A DNA stretch of 41,647 nt from a virus, in IMG/VR virus record IMGVR_UViG_3300046167_000184, positions 1-41,647 of that record; one strand, 5' to 3'. The position numbers and the translations under genes were made by a program. This document shows positions 21,762-32,279 of this stretch, piece after piece; within the stretch, counting starts at the first letter, position 1, and each line of letters opens with the position of its first letter. The notes under the pieces were generated by a model that made no database searches, was not told the origin of the DNA, and saw nothing but the letters and a program-made list of their open reading frames with translations.

Positions 21762-22820
21762 TTACTCTTCCCAGCGGCTCATGAGTGCGTCTGCAATATC
21801 ATCTAAGTCTTTAGCACTACTCAGGCTGTCCATTTGCTTCTGTTGTTTAGCTTTCTGGATAGTCTTTTTAGAGGGTGGTGCTTTCTTGGAACTAAGAACC
21901 TTCTTGCCACTTTTCGACTTCTTGAGTTTGGCCTTGGCTTTCTTGCTGTTGGCGGACTCTTTTGACTGGTCGTAAAGTCTGGCTTTGTTAATCAGCATGA
22001 TGACCTGTGGGTCTGTGTACTGATCGACTTGATCCTTGGGTAATCCCGATTTCACAGCATAGTCACGAATGTCTGCATAGAGTTGATTGCCCCAGTCAGG
22101 TAATTGTTCCTGTAGAACCTTTACGCAATCTGCGGCGGCTACTCTAGTAGCTTCCTGATGTTGTTGCTGTGCTTGGGATACAAGCTGACCACTTTCTTCC
22201 TGTAGGAACTTTAAGTCGTCTTCTGCTTGCTTCGCGTCTTGGCGTAGTTGAGAGAATGTTTCTGCATCCATCTCGCGTGACGCTACTAACATATCAATGT
22301 CAGCATAAGGTTTGTACCTTGCTTCTGCGCGTTCCAATAACTTTTGATATGACATCTGCGTTTGAGCCAGTTGTTCTTCTGACTGCTTTCGCTGGGTAGC
22401 CAAATCTTGAGACTTTTTAGTTAGAGATGCTTCTTGACCATAAAGCCGCTTTAAGTCCTTTACAGATACCAGCTTAGACTCACCATTGACTGAGATGTCC
22501 ACGATTTGATCATCAGAAGCGACTGTATGTTCGTCGTCGTCTTCCTCTTCATCATCATCGTCTTCAACATCTTGATCTTCGTCTTCATCAACAGTGTCGT
22601 CTTCGTCAGGGTCTTCAAGGTCTAACTCGTCTTGATCGTCCTCTTCATCTTCTATTTCATCTTCATCTACCTCTGTCTCGGCAAGGTCTTCAGATGTTGC
22701 ATCTTCTACTTCGACTTCAGATAAGGTTTCCCCGTCGTCCCATCGTCCTAAGATTGCGTCTGCCGCATCATCAATATCTAATGCTTGCGGCTCAGAGTTT
22801 ACATTTTGCTCGTTGTTCAT
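21762..22820 (-). CDS. Capsid scaffolding protein
   Basis: The 352-residue assembly scaffold has a very acidic low-complexity region (residues about 30-100, D/E runs), central helices with coiled-coil character (QLAQTQMSYQKLLERAEARY, DDLKFLQEESGQLVSQAQQQ) and a Lys-rich C-terminal part (KKAKAKLKKSKSGKK). It would direct capsid assembly and leave before DNA enters. The N-terminus (LDIDDAADAILGRWDD) and the C-terminus (KDLDDIADALMSRWEE) carry almost the same motif (see findings). It lies directly upstream of the capsid gene, and its start overlaps the preceding small gene as ATGA. Confidence 0.87.
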   Translation of the reverse strand: MNNEQNVNSEPQALDIDDAADAILGRWDDGETLSEVEVEDATSEDLAETEVDEDEIEDEEDDQDELDLEDPDEDDTVDEDEDQDVEDDDDEEEDDDEHTVASDDQIVDISVNGESKLVSVKDLKRLYGQEASLTKKSQDLATQRKQSEEQLAQTQMSYQKLLERAEARYKPYADIDMLVASREMDAETFSQLRQDAKQAEDDLKFLQEESGQLVSQAQQQHQEATRVAAADCVKVLQEQLPDWGNQLYADIRDYAVKSGLPKDQVDQYTDPQVIMLINKARLYDQSKESANSKKAKAKLKKSKSGKKVLSSKKAPPSKKTIQKAKQQKQMDSLSSAKDLDDIADALMSRWEE

Positions 22821-23095
22821 GGAGCAGTCTCCTCTTGGCTGTTGTCGCCGTTCTGCTGTTCAATAATGCTGTCACGCACTTGAACTCGCTGTTTCAGAGT
22901 ATCCACCACGTCTACTAATGCGCGATAGTGGTTATAGGCATACTCCCGTTTATCCTTGTCTGCTGGTTCAGTGTTTACAAACGTCTGAAATGCTCTTTCG
23001 ACAAGTTCATTGATAACTGAATTGAAGGCGGAACCGTTTAGTACGGCTCCAGCTTCATCTCCAGCCATCACAAGTTGCTCTTCTTGTGTAGCCAT
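22817..23095 (-). CDS. Small helical protein between portal and scaffold
   Basis: The 92-residue acidic, helical product (NSVINELVERAFQTFVNTEP, YNHYRALVDVVDTLKQRVQV) is not recognised. It starts after the portal stop and is coupled to the scaffold by ATGA overlap, so a head-assembly helper role is likely by position only. Confidence 0.7.
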   Translation of the reverse strand: MATQEEQLVMAGDEAGAVLNGSAFNSVINELVERAFQTFVNTEPADKDKREYAYNHYRALVDVVDTLKQRVQVRDSIIEQQNGDNSQEETAP

Positions 23096-23118
23096 GTGCT
23101 TTCCTTATTGTGTTGTGC

Positions 23119-25150
23119 TTATCCGTTTGGACTTGCGATTGCCCTGACATCATCAGCCTTACGTGCTATCTCTAGCTCCTCTAAGTTTACGAACTCTTTG
23201 TGTTCAAACTCAGTCTCGTTAAGGTCTTGTTTGTCAGATTGTAGGGCGAATGCTTGTTGAGCCTTCATAGTGTCTAACTCATGTTTCATTTGCCGCATTT
23301 GTGCATCCAGTTGTACCTTCATTTCAGCGACAGCTGTTTGTCGTTCTTGAAGTTGCATCTGTTGCTGTGCCATCTGCATCTGCATCTCAGCATTTGGATC
23401 AGGTGGCGGTGGAGGTATCATCGCTGGGTCTGTTAAGAAGTCAGCAACATTCTTGATACCTGATTTCTCTAGGACTGATGCCAGCATCTTGAACTTGTTC
23501 TGCGGAGAGTACATTTGTCCAAGTGTAGGATCAGCGGAGAATAACTGATGGAACGACAAGTGTTTTTGAACCAGCTGCTCCTGATCGCCGTAGCCCAAGT
23601 GGAACTCAACTTGTACGTCACGTTTATCTGCCCATTGCGATGGGTCGATAGGTACATAACGTCCAGCTAACTCAACAATCTTCTCTTCAGACTCGTTCTC
23701 TACAACCAATGAATAGACCATTGAGAATAGAGGCTTTAAGAAGTTGTTCGCAAAGTTACGCGCAATAATCTTCTGTCGCTGTTGGCTCATTGTCGCCAAC
23801 TGCTCGACCATTGCCGCTGAGTTTTGTTTGCTTATAGCGTCTTTATTAAGACCTTGGGATAGGCGAGAGACACCAGAAGTGTCTTCTTTATCCTCATCCA
23901 ACATCTGAATAGTTTGGAATACAAACGGGTTCAGAGATGCTTGAGGCATAGGGCTAATAGCATCAGGGCGTGATATATTCACGATACCACCGACACGATT
24001 GTCTATTAGTTCTCTTGGGTTCGTAAGGCCACCTTTCACCACTGTATAACGTGGGTTGTTAGTAACCATAGCGTGATCAAGTATAGAACGTGTTAATACT
24101 GTACGTGCATTCTGTATGCCTAGTAGTTTCTCAGCGAAGTTGTTGCCGTGGAAAGCATGTGGGATAGGCAGGGGTACAAATGCTACGAAAGGTCGTCGCT
24201 TTACTATCTCTTTCTCAAGTAAGATGTTTGATGCTTTGACTACTTTGTAGAGTTCAGCAACACCAGTTCCTTCACAGGTCTAGCTCAATGAATGCCTCGA
24301 CTACAGTTACCTGTCGTGTTTGCCGTTGATAGCCTTTTGCATTGAAGCCTCGATCTGCACCGATGTCGTCAAAGCGAGATAGTATCTCAGGGTCATTGTC
24401 AAAGTCTGTATCTTCATTGTCAGAAATTTTAGCAACCAAGTCTTCGTCGTAGCCCATCTCTATGAGTTCAGAGATAGACTTCTTAGTTCGGTGTGCACAA
24501 AAGCTAACATCATCTAGTGACTTTGCTTGTGGTTCAATCAAGAACTCCTCTGGTGCAATAGCCTCAACCTTAACCTGTGATGTGTCACGGGTCACACGTA
24601 GCTCACCAGAGAACATACCAGCCTCTTCAGTAAGTTCTTCGATTTCTACATTATCTTCTGCTAGAAGAGCATCAAGTTCTTCCTCTGTTAGACCTTCGAC
24701 ATACTCCAGTGTGCTTTCGTCTTGCATACACCAGTAAACTTTAGCTACGCCAGCACGGGCGATGAGACCATCGTGAATAACAGTCTGCATAGTTTCAAAC
24801 AGGTTGTTCTGACGATGTAGAACGTAGTCGGTGTACTCTGTGCAGACTTCAGCTGTAGGAACATCATCAGCATTCTGTGGTGAGAACCTGAGTGTCTTGT
24901 TGCCTGTGCTAAATGTCTCTAACAAAGATGCCTTCATGCTTTCTACAGCGTCATAGACGTCTTGGCTGACATACTTACTATTACCATCATGCGCTGGGCG
25001 TGGTAGTTTAGCTGAATAGTAGTCCATTACCTGTCTACGTTCTTTCGACAACTCACTGTCATAATATCCAATAGAACGTCTTAAATTAGTATCGACTATG
25101 GACACAATCTGATCGTCGTCGAGTTTTTTATAATCTTTATTTGATTTCAT
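23119..25150 (-). CDS. Portal protein, broken by a +1 frameshift
   Basis: This is a podovirus portal (head-tail connector) of about 676 residues once a single extra base is ignored. The first frame (25150-24272) covers residues 1-292, from SIGYYDSELSKERRQVMDYY and ARAGVAKVYW to EAFIELDL, then hits TGA at 24274-24272. Reading one base later, the text continues EGTGVAELYKVVKASNILLE, PIPHAFHGNNFAEKLLG, then SGVSRLSQGLNKDAISKQN, the usual portal core, and ends with a Gln/Met-rich coiled-coil tail. The extra base lies within 24274-24278. No ribosome binding site restarts the second part. A sequencing indel is likelier than two genes. It sits between terminase and scaffold, as expected. Confidence 0.9.
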
Positions 25151-25152
25151 AT

Positions 25153-26751
25153 CTAAACCATCTCAATATAGTAATCGTCAACTGCGTCTATGGGCTCCCA
25201 AGCACCTTCATGAATATGATTGGCTAGGGCTAAACTCATGACACAGTCATCAAAGCATCCAGCTTCTGCCTCCATCCCACCACTTTGTGTGACGATGTAT
25301 GTTAGCATTTCCCGAATAGTGACTTTATCGTTTAGTTCGATCTTACCCTCTCGAACTGAGGCTCTGAGTTCATCAATGATCAGAGGTTTTGTCTTGGATG
25401 TCGTAGTAAAACCTAATTTGACTGTCTCTTTGTCAGTTAGCTTATCTACTTGTACTTCTGTGTAGAAGTTAGGGTAGGCCATGTCTTTTCCAAGACGGGT
25501 ACATGTTAGAATACCATGACTGTTGTTCTCTACAATTATGTAGGCAAAGTTAAAGAACTCACCTAGCTTATAGAGCACTGTAGCAAAGTAATCAGGATGA
25601 ACTTGGGCACGATAGGTTGCCACCTGTCGTTTCTTGCTGTCGAGAACTTGGGCAACTGACCAGTCACCACCACGGACACCCATAGCAACGTCTGCTCCTA
25701 TGGTGTACTTCTCGCCATCATCTAGTTTGCGATAGAGTGTTAGTTCTCCACGCATGTTATCAAGCCAGTCTTCACCTTCTAGTGCCAGACGTGCTTCAAC
25801 ATCTCTCGATGTCTTTAGGTCATCTTGCAATGACTCTGGATTAAACACAGGACGCCCAGTGGTTAAGAAAGCCTCTTCGGGCTCCGCTGGATATTCCTGT
25901 TTGAACAAGTCGATGCCGTTCTGGGCAATCTTTCGCCGACGAAACATCAGCTGTTCGTTGTCTAGGTCGTATTTCTTAGATAAGTCCTCTTCCTCTGGAG
26001 TTATCTTAAAGTTCTCAGGTACAGGCTCACGATACTCTGGGTCTACATACCAAGGAATAAACACAGGGACGTAGCCGTTAGAGCCATCCACTGCACCTTT
26101 CCATAGATCATAGAATATACCAGAGACACCATTAGCTGTGCTCTCAACGAATACAGCTGTGCCTTTCTTGTTAGGTACGGCTTGCGTCATACCATTCCAG
26201 TTCTCTAGGGCAGTTGATTTCTGCCAGAAGGCAAGTTCTGATGCGTGAACATGTGTAAGTGTCTCACCACGTCCAATGCTCTCACCACCAGCTGTAGCAA
26301 CCACGTAAGAACTATCAAGAACATCAAAGGTCAACTCTCGTCGAGATGAATACTTTGTATGTGGCTTGAGTAGTTCTGGGCAGTTCTCATGGTAGCGTTT
26401 AGTCATGTCAAACAGTGCTCTTGTACTGTCAGAATGGTGTGTGACCACCATTGCTTTACATGCTTTGCGCTGGGAAACATTAAAGTAAAGATAGCCGCCT
26501 ACATAAGTTGATAGACCTTGCTGTCTAGCCTTCAAGATTATTATGCGAACCTTACCCTCAGTAGCCATCTGTTTATCTACAGCTTCTTGTAGTATAGTCT
26601 GTGCTGGCTTTAGTTTGAGGGGCTTGATGTCTCCATCTTTGGTTCTGATCTTGAGTGCTGACTTAGAGTAAAAGTCAAATTCGTCATATAGTTTGCGGCG
26701 TACTTCTTTAAGTTTCTTTTCCATCGTCAGTTTGCTCTTCCTCTGGTTCAC
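25153..26751 (-). CDS. Terminase large subunit
   Basis: The 532-residue DNA packaging motor has an ATPase domain with Walker A-like KARQQGLST (residues 74-82), THVHASELAFW as the Walker B/adjacent region, and ESTANGVSGIFYDLWKG; the nuclease domain has TIGADVAMGVRGGDWSVAQ, YIIVENNSHG and the acidic AGCFDDCVMSLALANH. It pumps concatemeric DNA into proheads and cuts it. The start overlaps the small-subunit candidate by 44 bases, and the portal follows two bases after the stop. Confidence 0.95.
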   Translation of the reverse strand: MNQRKSKLTMEKKLKEVRRKLYDEFDFYSKSALKIRTKDGDIKPLKLKPAQTILQEAVDKQMATEGKVRIIILKARQQGLSTYVGGYLYFNVSQRKACKAMVVTHHSDSTRALFDMTKRYHENCPELLKPHTKYSSRRELTFDVLDSSYVVATAGGESIGRGETLTHVHASELAFWQKSTALENWNGMTQAVPNKKGTAVFVESTANGVSGIFYDLWKGAVDGSNGYVPVFIPWYVDPEYREPVPENFKITPEEEDLSKKYDLDNEQLMFRRRKIAQNGIDLFKQEYPAEPEEAFLTTGRPVFNPESLQDDLKTSRDVEARLALEGEDWLDNMRGELTLYRKLDDGEKYTIGADVAMGVRGGDWSVAQVLDSKKRQVATYRAQVHPDYFATVLYKLGEFFNFAYIIVENNSHGILTCTRLGKDMAYPNFYTEVQVDKLTDKETVKLGFTTTSKTKPLIIDELRASVREGKIELNDKVTIREMLTYIVTQSGGMEAEAGCFDDCVMSLALANHIHEGAWEPIDAVDDYYIEMV

Positions 26752-27211
26752 TTACTAAAAGCGACTCCAAGAAGGCTTCTGCTTTACCAACAGTGACTTC
26801 GCTCTTTGAAACTGGTTTCGTCTTAGTAAAGTCTAAGACCATTCTTGCGGCTGTTAGTTTGTCTCGGTTCTGCGCTGGTTCGCGCATGATCTCGACAGCT
26901 GTTTTAAGAGCCTCTACCGCATATTCGTCATCAATATTATTTTCTTTAGCCATAATAGCCACAATCCTTTCAGCGTCTTTCTGTGCTTGTTTTCGGATGG
27001 GGGTGATGGCCTCTAACGTGTAGCCATCTGGAGTGCCTACTGGCCTTCCTCCGTTCTTACGTTTTTTGGTTGACCACTGCTTTCGTAGTGCTCTTCCTTC
27101 CTCAGTTTGCATTAGTTTTGAGAAATAATTATCTTTGCCCTTTCGAGCCTTCTTTGGGTGCGTTAGTTCCTTCTTTGGTGACTTCTTTCTTGGTTCCTTT
27201 GGTGCTCCCAT
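26708..27211 (-). CDS. Probable terminase small subunit
   Basis: The 167-residue protein has a highly basic N-terminal third (KEPRKKSPKKELTHPKKARK), a GGRPVGTPDGYT segment and helices (KDAERIVAIMAKENNIDD, AVEALKTAVEIMREPAQNRD), then an acidic tail. Charge, helical content and placement just before the large subunit fit a DNA-recognising small terminase; no family match is certain. It is first after a terminator, so it starts the packaging/head transcription unit. Confidence 0.65.
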   Translation of the reverse strand: MGAPKEPRKKSPKKELTHPKKARKGKDNYFSKLMQTEEGRALRKQWSTKKRKNGGRPVGTPDGYTLEAITPIRKQAQKDAERIVAIMAKENNIDDEYAVEALKTAVEIMREPAQNRDKLTAARMVLDFTKTKPVSKSEVTVGKAEAFLESLLVSEPEEEQTDDGKET

Positions 27212-27227
27212 TGTGCTCTCCTAGTGT

Positions 27228-27259
27228 CCTTGAAATAATAAAGCCCCATTGCTGGGGCT
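27228..27259 (-). terminator. Intrinsic terminator after the internal virion protein gene
   Basis: On the leftward transcript AGCCCCA-GCAA-TGGGGCT (27259-27242) is a perfect 7-bp stem with a GNRA tetraloop, followed by the T-rich TTATTATTT. It separates the internal virion protein gene from the terminase unit; this 56-base gap holds nothing else besides the small terminase ribosome binding site. Confidence 0.85.
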
Positions 27260-27267
27260 GTATGTTG

Positions 27268-30200
27268 TTATGCTGATAGGATGCCATCTTGAGGACTGAG
27301 TATGCCTTCATTTGGCTCTTCGTCCTCGCCAGAGTTCATCGCAACCATTGCTGTGACTATGGCTAATACTGTTGCAAGAGGATGTCCGTAGAACTTAATC
27401 TTACCATTGTTTGCTTTATCAAACTCTTTCTTTATTAGCTTTGAGTTTATAGGCATTAGCTCTTTGGCAAGTTTTGGGTTCATTAAGTATACCCACATAG
27501 GATCAACAGATAATTCAGCTGTCAGAGTGGTGTATGCACGAGTTTGCTTCAGTCTTTTCTTCAAACTTTTGACTGTATCAGGATTATTGCTGATTTTGAT
27601 GTGCGTCAACATTTTCCTAATATCTCTAGCTTCGACTTTGCTATCTGGGTCTTTCTGTGTAAATGCTTTCCCAGCTTCTTGGAATGCAAGTATTTCTTTA
27701 ATTGCTGGGTGGTTTTTACCTTTACCTTCAAGGATAGGTTTCATAACAGATTTGTTGTAACTATTACCACCAACAAAGTTTTCTTGACCGCTAAACGGGT
27801 TTTTGACTGTGTCTAGCCCAAACTCACCCTTACCATCCATGTTACCTTGTGTAAGTGAATGACCCATTTCGTGAAGTAGTGTCATTAAAGAGTTAATTTT
27901 TGTAACCTTTTTACCAAAAAGTGTACCGCCTGCTTTTATAGCAAATACACTACTACCAAAACCTTCCATCTCAGGACGCCAAGAATGCAAAGCGGCAGTA
28001 CCCTCATCAACACCTGTTAGGTTTTGTAAGTCAGTATCACTATTTAGCATCTTCGCTGTGATACCTAAAAGGTTAGCCACCTCTAAGGCAGTATCAACGT
28101 CCTGTATTCCGTTTTCGTACTTCGTACCTTTTTTGCCAATTTGTATTATTGCTTCAGTATCAGGTATTATGTCCTTAACGGCTTTTACTGTGACCTTTTT
28201 TACTTTTGGTGTTTCTTGGGTGGTTGTTGCGAGTACACCAGATGAGGCCAATTGAGTGGGTTTAGCTTCTCCAGTTCCTTGTACGGCTGTTTGTCCACTA
28301 GCAGTTCCTTGTCCACTTGGTTGAGGAGTTTCTTGAGGTGTGGGGGTAGTTTTGGTTGGGGCATTCTTCTTACCTTTTACCTTTGTCTCAGCTTGCTGTT
28401 GTAAAACTCTTTTATGATACGGCATTAAATACTTATCTACAAGTTTTGGGTCAGATATGTTTTCTTTAGCGCGATCAATAATAGCCTGTGATGCTGTAAC
28501 TGGGTTTTTTCCAAGGCTCATCAAATACTGATCTAAAGACGTATTTAATAAACCCCTATCTTTAAAATTAACCGCATTATCCTTGTTTAAGTCATCTATT
28601 AGCTTCTGCACAAACTTTCTGTTGTCATCAATACCCTGTTGTACCGCTGGACTATTTTGCAATGGTGCAGGGGGTGTAGGTGCTACTGGTGACGTAGGGT
28701 GCAGCTGGATCAATTTCTGGAAAATTAAAACGCTCACGTATTGCGGCTATTGCAAGACTAAGTGTTTGGTCGCCTTTTGGCATTGCACCTAGACTATTGA
28801 AGTTAGCATAAGTTCTAAGAGACTTCTTTTCTTCTTTAGATGTACGTTTGTCTGCTAACCTCTCATCAATAATACGCTGTATTTCAGTATCTATCTCCTT
28901 AATAGACATCCCTTTAAGGCTGGCTTTTTGAGCAAGTGCGTTGTGCACTGTGCCTCTAGGGTCAGCTTTCTGGTTAAGTCTTGGGTCTCCATAGTTAGGG
29001 GCGTAACCTTCGTTATACTTTACAACATTCTGTGCCGCTTGATCTTTGCTCTTTCTGCTTTTGCGGCGGCTATCTTAGCATTGTTTGCCGCTTTTTGGGC
29101 ATTTTTTAGACGCTCTGTTCTACCTTCAACAGCAACTCCGACAGGAGAGGACATCCCCGTAGACTTTCTGTTCTTTTTGACAAAGCGGTTCACTTTAGAC
29201 CTACGGCCTGTAACTGCATCTATTGCACGTCCACCAGCAACTAAAGGTACTTGTGTTAATAAAGATGAACCACCTGTACCAGCAATAGCACCTAAGTTTA
29301 ACATAGTGCCTATTGATCTTGCTGGGTCGTATGATTTACCAATTTGAGGTATTGGGTTGAAGTTGTCAGTAAACTTTGAAAAGCCGCCTTTAAGACCAGC
29401 CGCATATAACTCTGTGACAACATTTGATTTATAAAGTGACTGAACAAGCTGTTGGCCTTCTAATGTTTTGCCCTACAGTATCTTTTATAAATTTAATGTC
29501 TTCATTAGAAACTACAGTACCTACTTTAGTATTGGCGTTTTTAATTGCTTGGTTAAACCTTTGTCGAGTAAAAGTATCTGCACCTTTAAGAACTTCTTTG
29601 CGAAGGATTTCAGCGGCAGTGTTTATATCAGTAGTATTTTTTGATCTCGCTGTGTCTAAGGCAGTGTTTGCACCCTTTTTTGATGTAGGGATCAATGTTT
29701 TTTAGGATTAAGACCCTCATCACTAGCAATTTCATTTAGCATCCTAGCGACATCGCCAGCCGCTTGGTCAACTTCTGGATCAAGTTCTTGGCGTGGCTTG
29801 AAGACAACCTCTCCAGTTTTACTTACTGTAGATATGGCTGTGTTTACACCACCAGCTGATGCTCCACCAATAATGCCTTCACCAACTGCTTGTCTTGGGT
29901 CAATATTAAGACCAGCTTCAGTGTTTACTGATGTACCCGTCTGCTCAACAACACTCTGTAAAGACTCTGTACCAAACTCTTTGAGGGCTGTTGCAAAAAC
30001 CTTACCACTACCTAGTCCCAGAGAGTCCAGAAGTGCTATTCCAGCGGTTGTAGTTGAAGCATACAAGAAGTCATCTTTGTTAGGCTTTTCTCTACCTTGG
30101 TTTCTTGCGCGTTCTTCTGCAATACCACCAAGATGCTGTACGGCACTGACAATGACAGGTGCGGATATACCACCTATGACTGACCCTGCTGGGCTAAACA

Positions 30201-30639
30201 TAGACCCAACAGCCGCGCCGCCAACCCTTGCTAACTGCTGACCAGCAAACTGTGCGCCTTGCTCTACTGCCGCTTTCGGTAAGTACCTGTATGCGTAAGA
30301 GCCATCTTCATCACCTTCAATAAACTTAGCAGATGCTGACTCATAACCTTCTGGTGCATCAGTTAAGTTTGTTAGAAACTCACCAGTCTTTTCAGCACCT
30401 AAGACTCTAGCAGTTGTACCCATAGCATCCAAAGGTGCGTCTACGCCTTGCAAGAAAGCCTCTTTGAAGCCACCTGTAGGACTGTTTATACCAGTGTTAT
30501 TATTGTTAGCATTGGGTGCTGGCTGTTCTTGTCCATCATCTCCTAAGTGTTTCTTTAAAGCCGCTAATGCGCCTTCCTGTGTTTCACCTGTGATGTCATA
30601 TACTTTACCATCTGGTGCAGTGATTTCAAATGTTGGCAT
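27268..30639 (-). CDS. Large internal virion protein with zincin motif, broken by four frameshifts
   Basis: One gene of about 1,123 residues is inferred from five consecutive fragments in two frames. Fragment 1 (30639-29692) starts MPTFEITAPDGKVYDITGET, a common start of phage internal/ejection proteins. The frame shifts near 29698-29703 (A6), 29471-29473 (G3), 29045-29047 (A3) and 28697-28699 (C3), with net change zero; correcting each restores continuous protein, e.g. NPKKTLIPTSKKG, DTVGKTLEGQQLVQS, AERAKDQAAQNVVKY and EIDPAAPTSPVAPTPP. The last part (28737-27268) has HEMGH at about 27873-27859, a zinc metalloprotease signature, and a hydrophobic PLATVLAIVTAMVAM near the C-terminus. It probably enters the cell with the DNA. 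Confidence 0.82.
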
Positions 30640-30650
30640 ATTTGTACCTA

Positions 30651-32267
30651 TTATTTCTGTTTAGTTACTATTGAATAGCCTCCAACCACAGCTGGCTCTA
30701 CCGAGTTATTTTTTGGCTCTGGTACATCAACACCTTGCATTCTGTACCATTCGCGTTGCTGGGCTTCTACAGCGGCAACAGCTTTCTTGTACTGGGTCTC
30801 TATTGAATTTAGATTCTTAACAAACTGTTCTCTTGATGATGATTGCTTCAATGAACCTAGTGATTTTCTTAACAGTGCAAGTTCTATGTTTGAAACCTGA
30901 CCTAAAGCACCACCTGTAGGTGAATCATCACGCATCTTCTGTAGCCTGTCGAAACCAATGGATGCTTCGATTGTATCAATAGCGTTTGCTGTATCGTGTG
31001 CATCTGTACCAGCTACGTGAGACATGGCATAGCCAAATAGACCAGTATTGTTGTCAAATGGGTTAAATCCACTTTCTTTTGCTAATCTACCTTTAATGTC
31101 GGTAATAGCAGTCAATGCGGCCTGTTTATAGATAGCACTAGGCATACCCATTGCTCTCTTTTTCTTGTCAGCCTTGTCTTTCTGCGCTTGTATTTTAGCT
31201 TCAGCAAGTCTTGTTGCTTCTGCTTTATTAAATGCGTTAGTCTCTGCAAGCCTGTTAGCATCTTGAATGTTACCATATTCATCTGTCGCGGCTTTCATTG
31301 CACCAGTGTAACCTTGTGATGAACCACCGACCATAGCACCGCCGATACGGATTAATGCCTCGTTTCTGTCAATCTTAGCGAATGGCATCATAGAGCCACG
31401 GGCGTTTGCAGACACTGCGCTACCTTTGCGATCATTAGATGATGTAGTATCTAAGACACCTTTATCATTGGCTTTAGGATCATTTTTGTTACCTAGTACG
31501 CCATTTGAAACACCTGTTTTAAAAGTTTCATCATACGGGTCTTCAAGTGCTTCTCTCAGTACAGGAGGTGTCTCGTCGTATGGGTCTCCAAGTGCTTCTT
31601 TTGAAACAGGGAATGTTTCATCGTAAGGGTTTTCAAGTGCCCCTTTCATTTCAGAGTCTGGCATAAGAGTGCCATCAGACATTCTGTGGTAGTTCTTTGG
31701 TACATCCATGTAAGGGTCTAAACGTGCGCCTGTAGGCATTGGTGAAGTAAAATCAGCCAACAACGCTGGTTCTTTAGCTTTACTTAACTGTCCGTAATCA
31801 TTTGCTTCTGGGTTGTTGTAAAAAAGAGGTTCATTATAAACAGGTGGAACTACATTACCATCATCGAAACGAGTGGTGAAAGGGTCTTTCTCTGCGCGAC
31901 TTATTGCGGCAAGAGACTGAGCACGTTGGTCTAGTGCATAATCTTCACCAAATTCTTCAGCATCTTTTCTCTGCTGATCTATAACGCCTACGCGGTTTGC
32001 GTCAGTGAATGCAGTTTTAAGCATGTCATATTCACGCGGTGCTTCTAGCTCTTCCAAAGCTGTCATTTCAGGGTCTTTGGCTACTTCTAAAAAAGAGTTC
32101 GCCATATGCACAAGTGTCTTTGGGTCGTTTTTGTATTTTTCGTATATTTCTGGATTAGTAATTTTTAATCTAGCAATGTTTTGTTCTATAACACTATTTG
32201 AGTTGCCCATATCCAACACTGGAGGCATATAATTAGGGTTGCTTTGTGATAGTATAGGACTTCTCAT
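30651..32267 (-). CDS. Internal virion protein, long helical
   Basis: The 538-residue structural-type protein is not assigned to a named family. The N-terminal half is acidic and disordered-looking and contains three 15-residue repeats around DPYDET (31528-31642). The C-terminal half is helical (RLAETNAFNKAEATRLAEAK, then KKRAMGMPSAIYKQA and LKQSSSREQFVKNLNSIETQ). Its place between the protease-bearing virion protein and the next internal protein resembles the gp14-gp15-gp16 ejection group of T7. The start MRSPILSQSNPNY follows a GGAGG-type ribosome binding site. Confidence 0.72.
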   Translation of the reverse strand: MRSPILSQSNPNYMPPVLDMGNSNSVIEQNIARLKITNPEIYEKYKNDPKTLVHMANSFLEVAKDPEMTALEELEAPREYDMLKTAFTDANRVGVIDQQRKDAEEFGEDYALDQRAQSLAAISRAEKDPFTTRFDDGNVVPPVYNEPLFYNNPEANDYGQLSKAKEPALLADFTSPMPTGARLDPYMDVPKNYHRMSDGTLMPDSEMKGALENPYDETFPVSKEALGDPYDETPPVLREALEDPYDETFKTGVSNGVLGNKNDPKANDKGVLDTTSSNDRKGSAVSANARGSMMPFAKIDRNEALIRIGGAMVGGSSQGYTGAMKAATDEYGNIQDANRLAETNAFNKAEATRLAEAKIQAQKDKADKKKRAMGMPSAIYKQAALTAITDIKGRLAKESGFNPFDNNTGLFGYAMSHVAGTDAHDTANAIDTIEASIGFDRLQKMRDDSPTGGALGQVSNIELALLRKSLGSLKQSSSREQFVKNLNSIETQYKKAVAAVEAQQREWYRMQGVDVPEPKNNSVEPAVVGGYSIVTKQK

Positions 32268-32279
32268 TAGAAACCTCCT

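Noticed and set aside
28652-28948. Separate small gene inside the internal virion protein
   Set aside because: It begins with GTG without a ribosome binding site and joins smoothly to both neighbours after one-base corrections.
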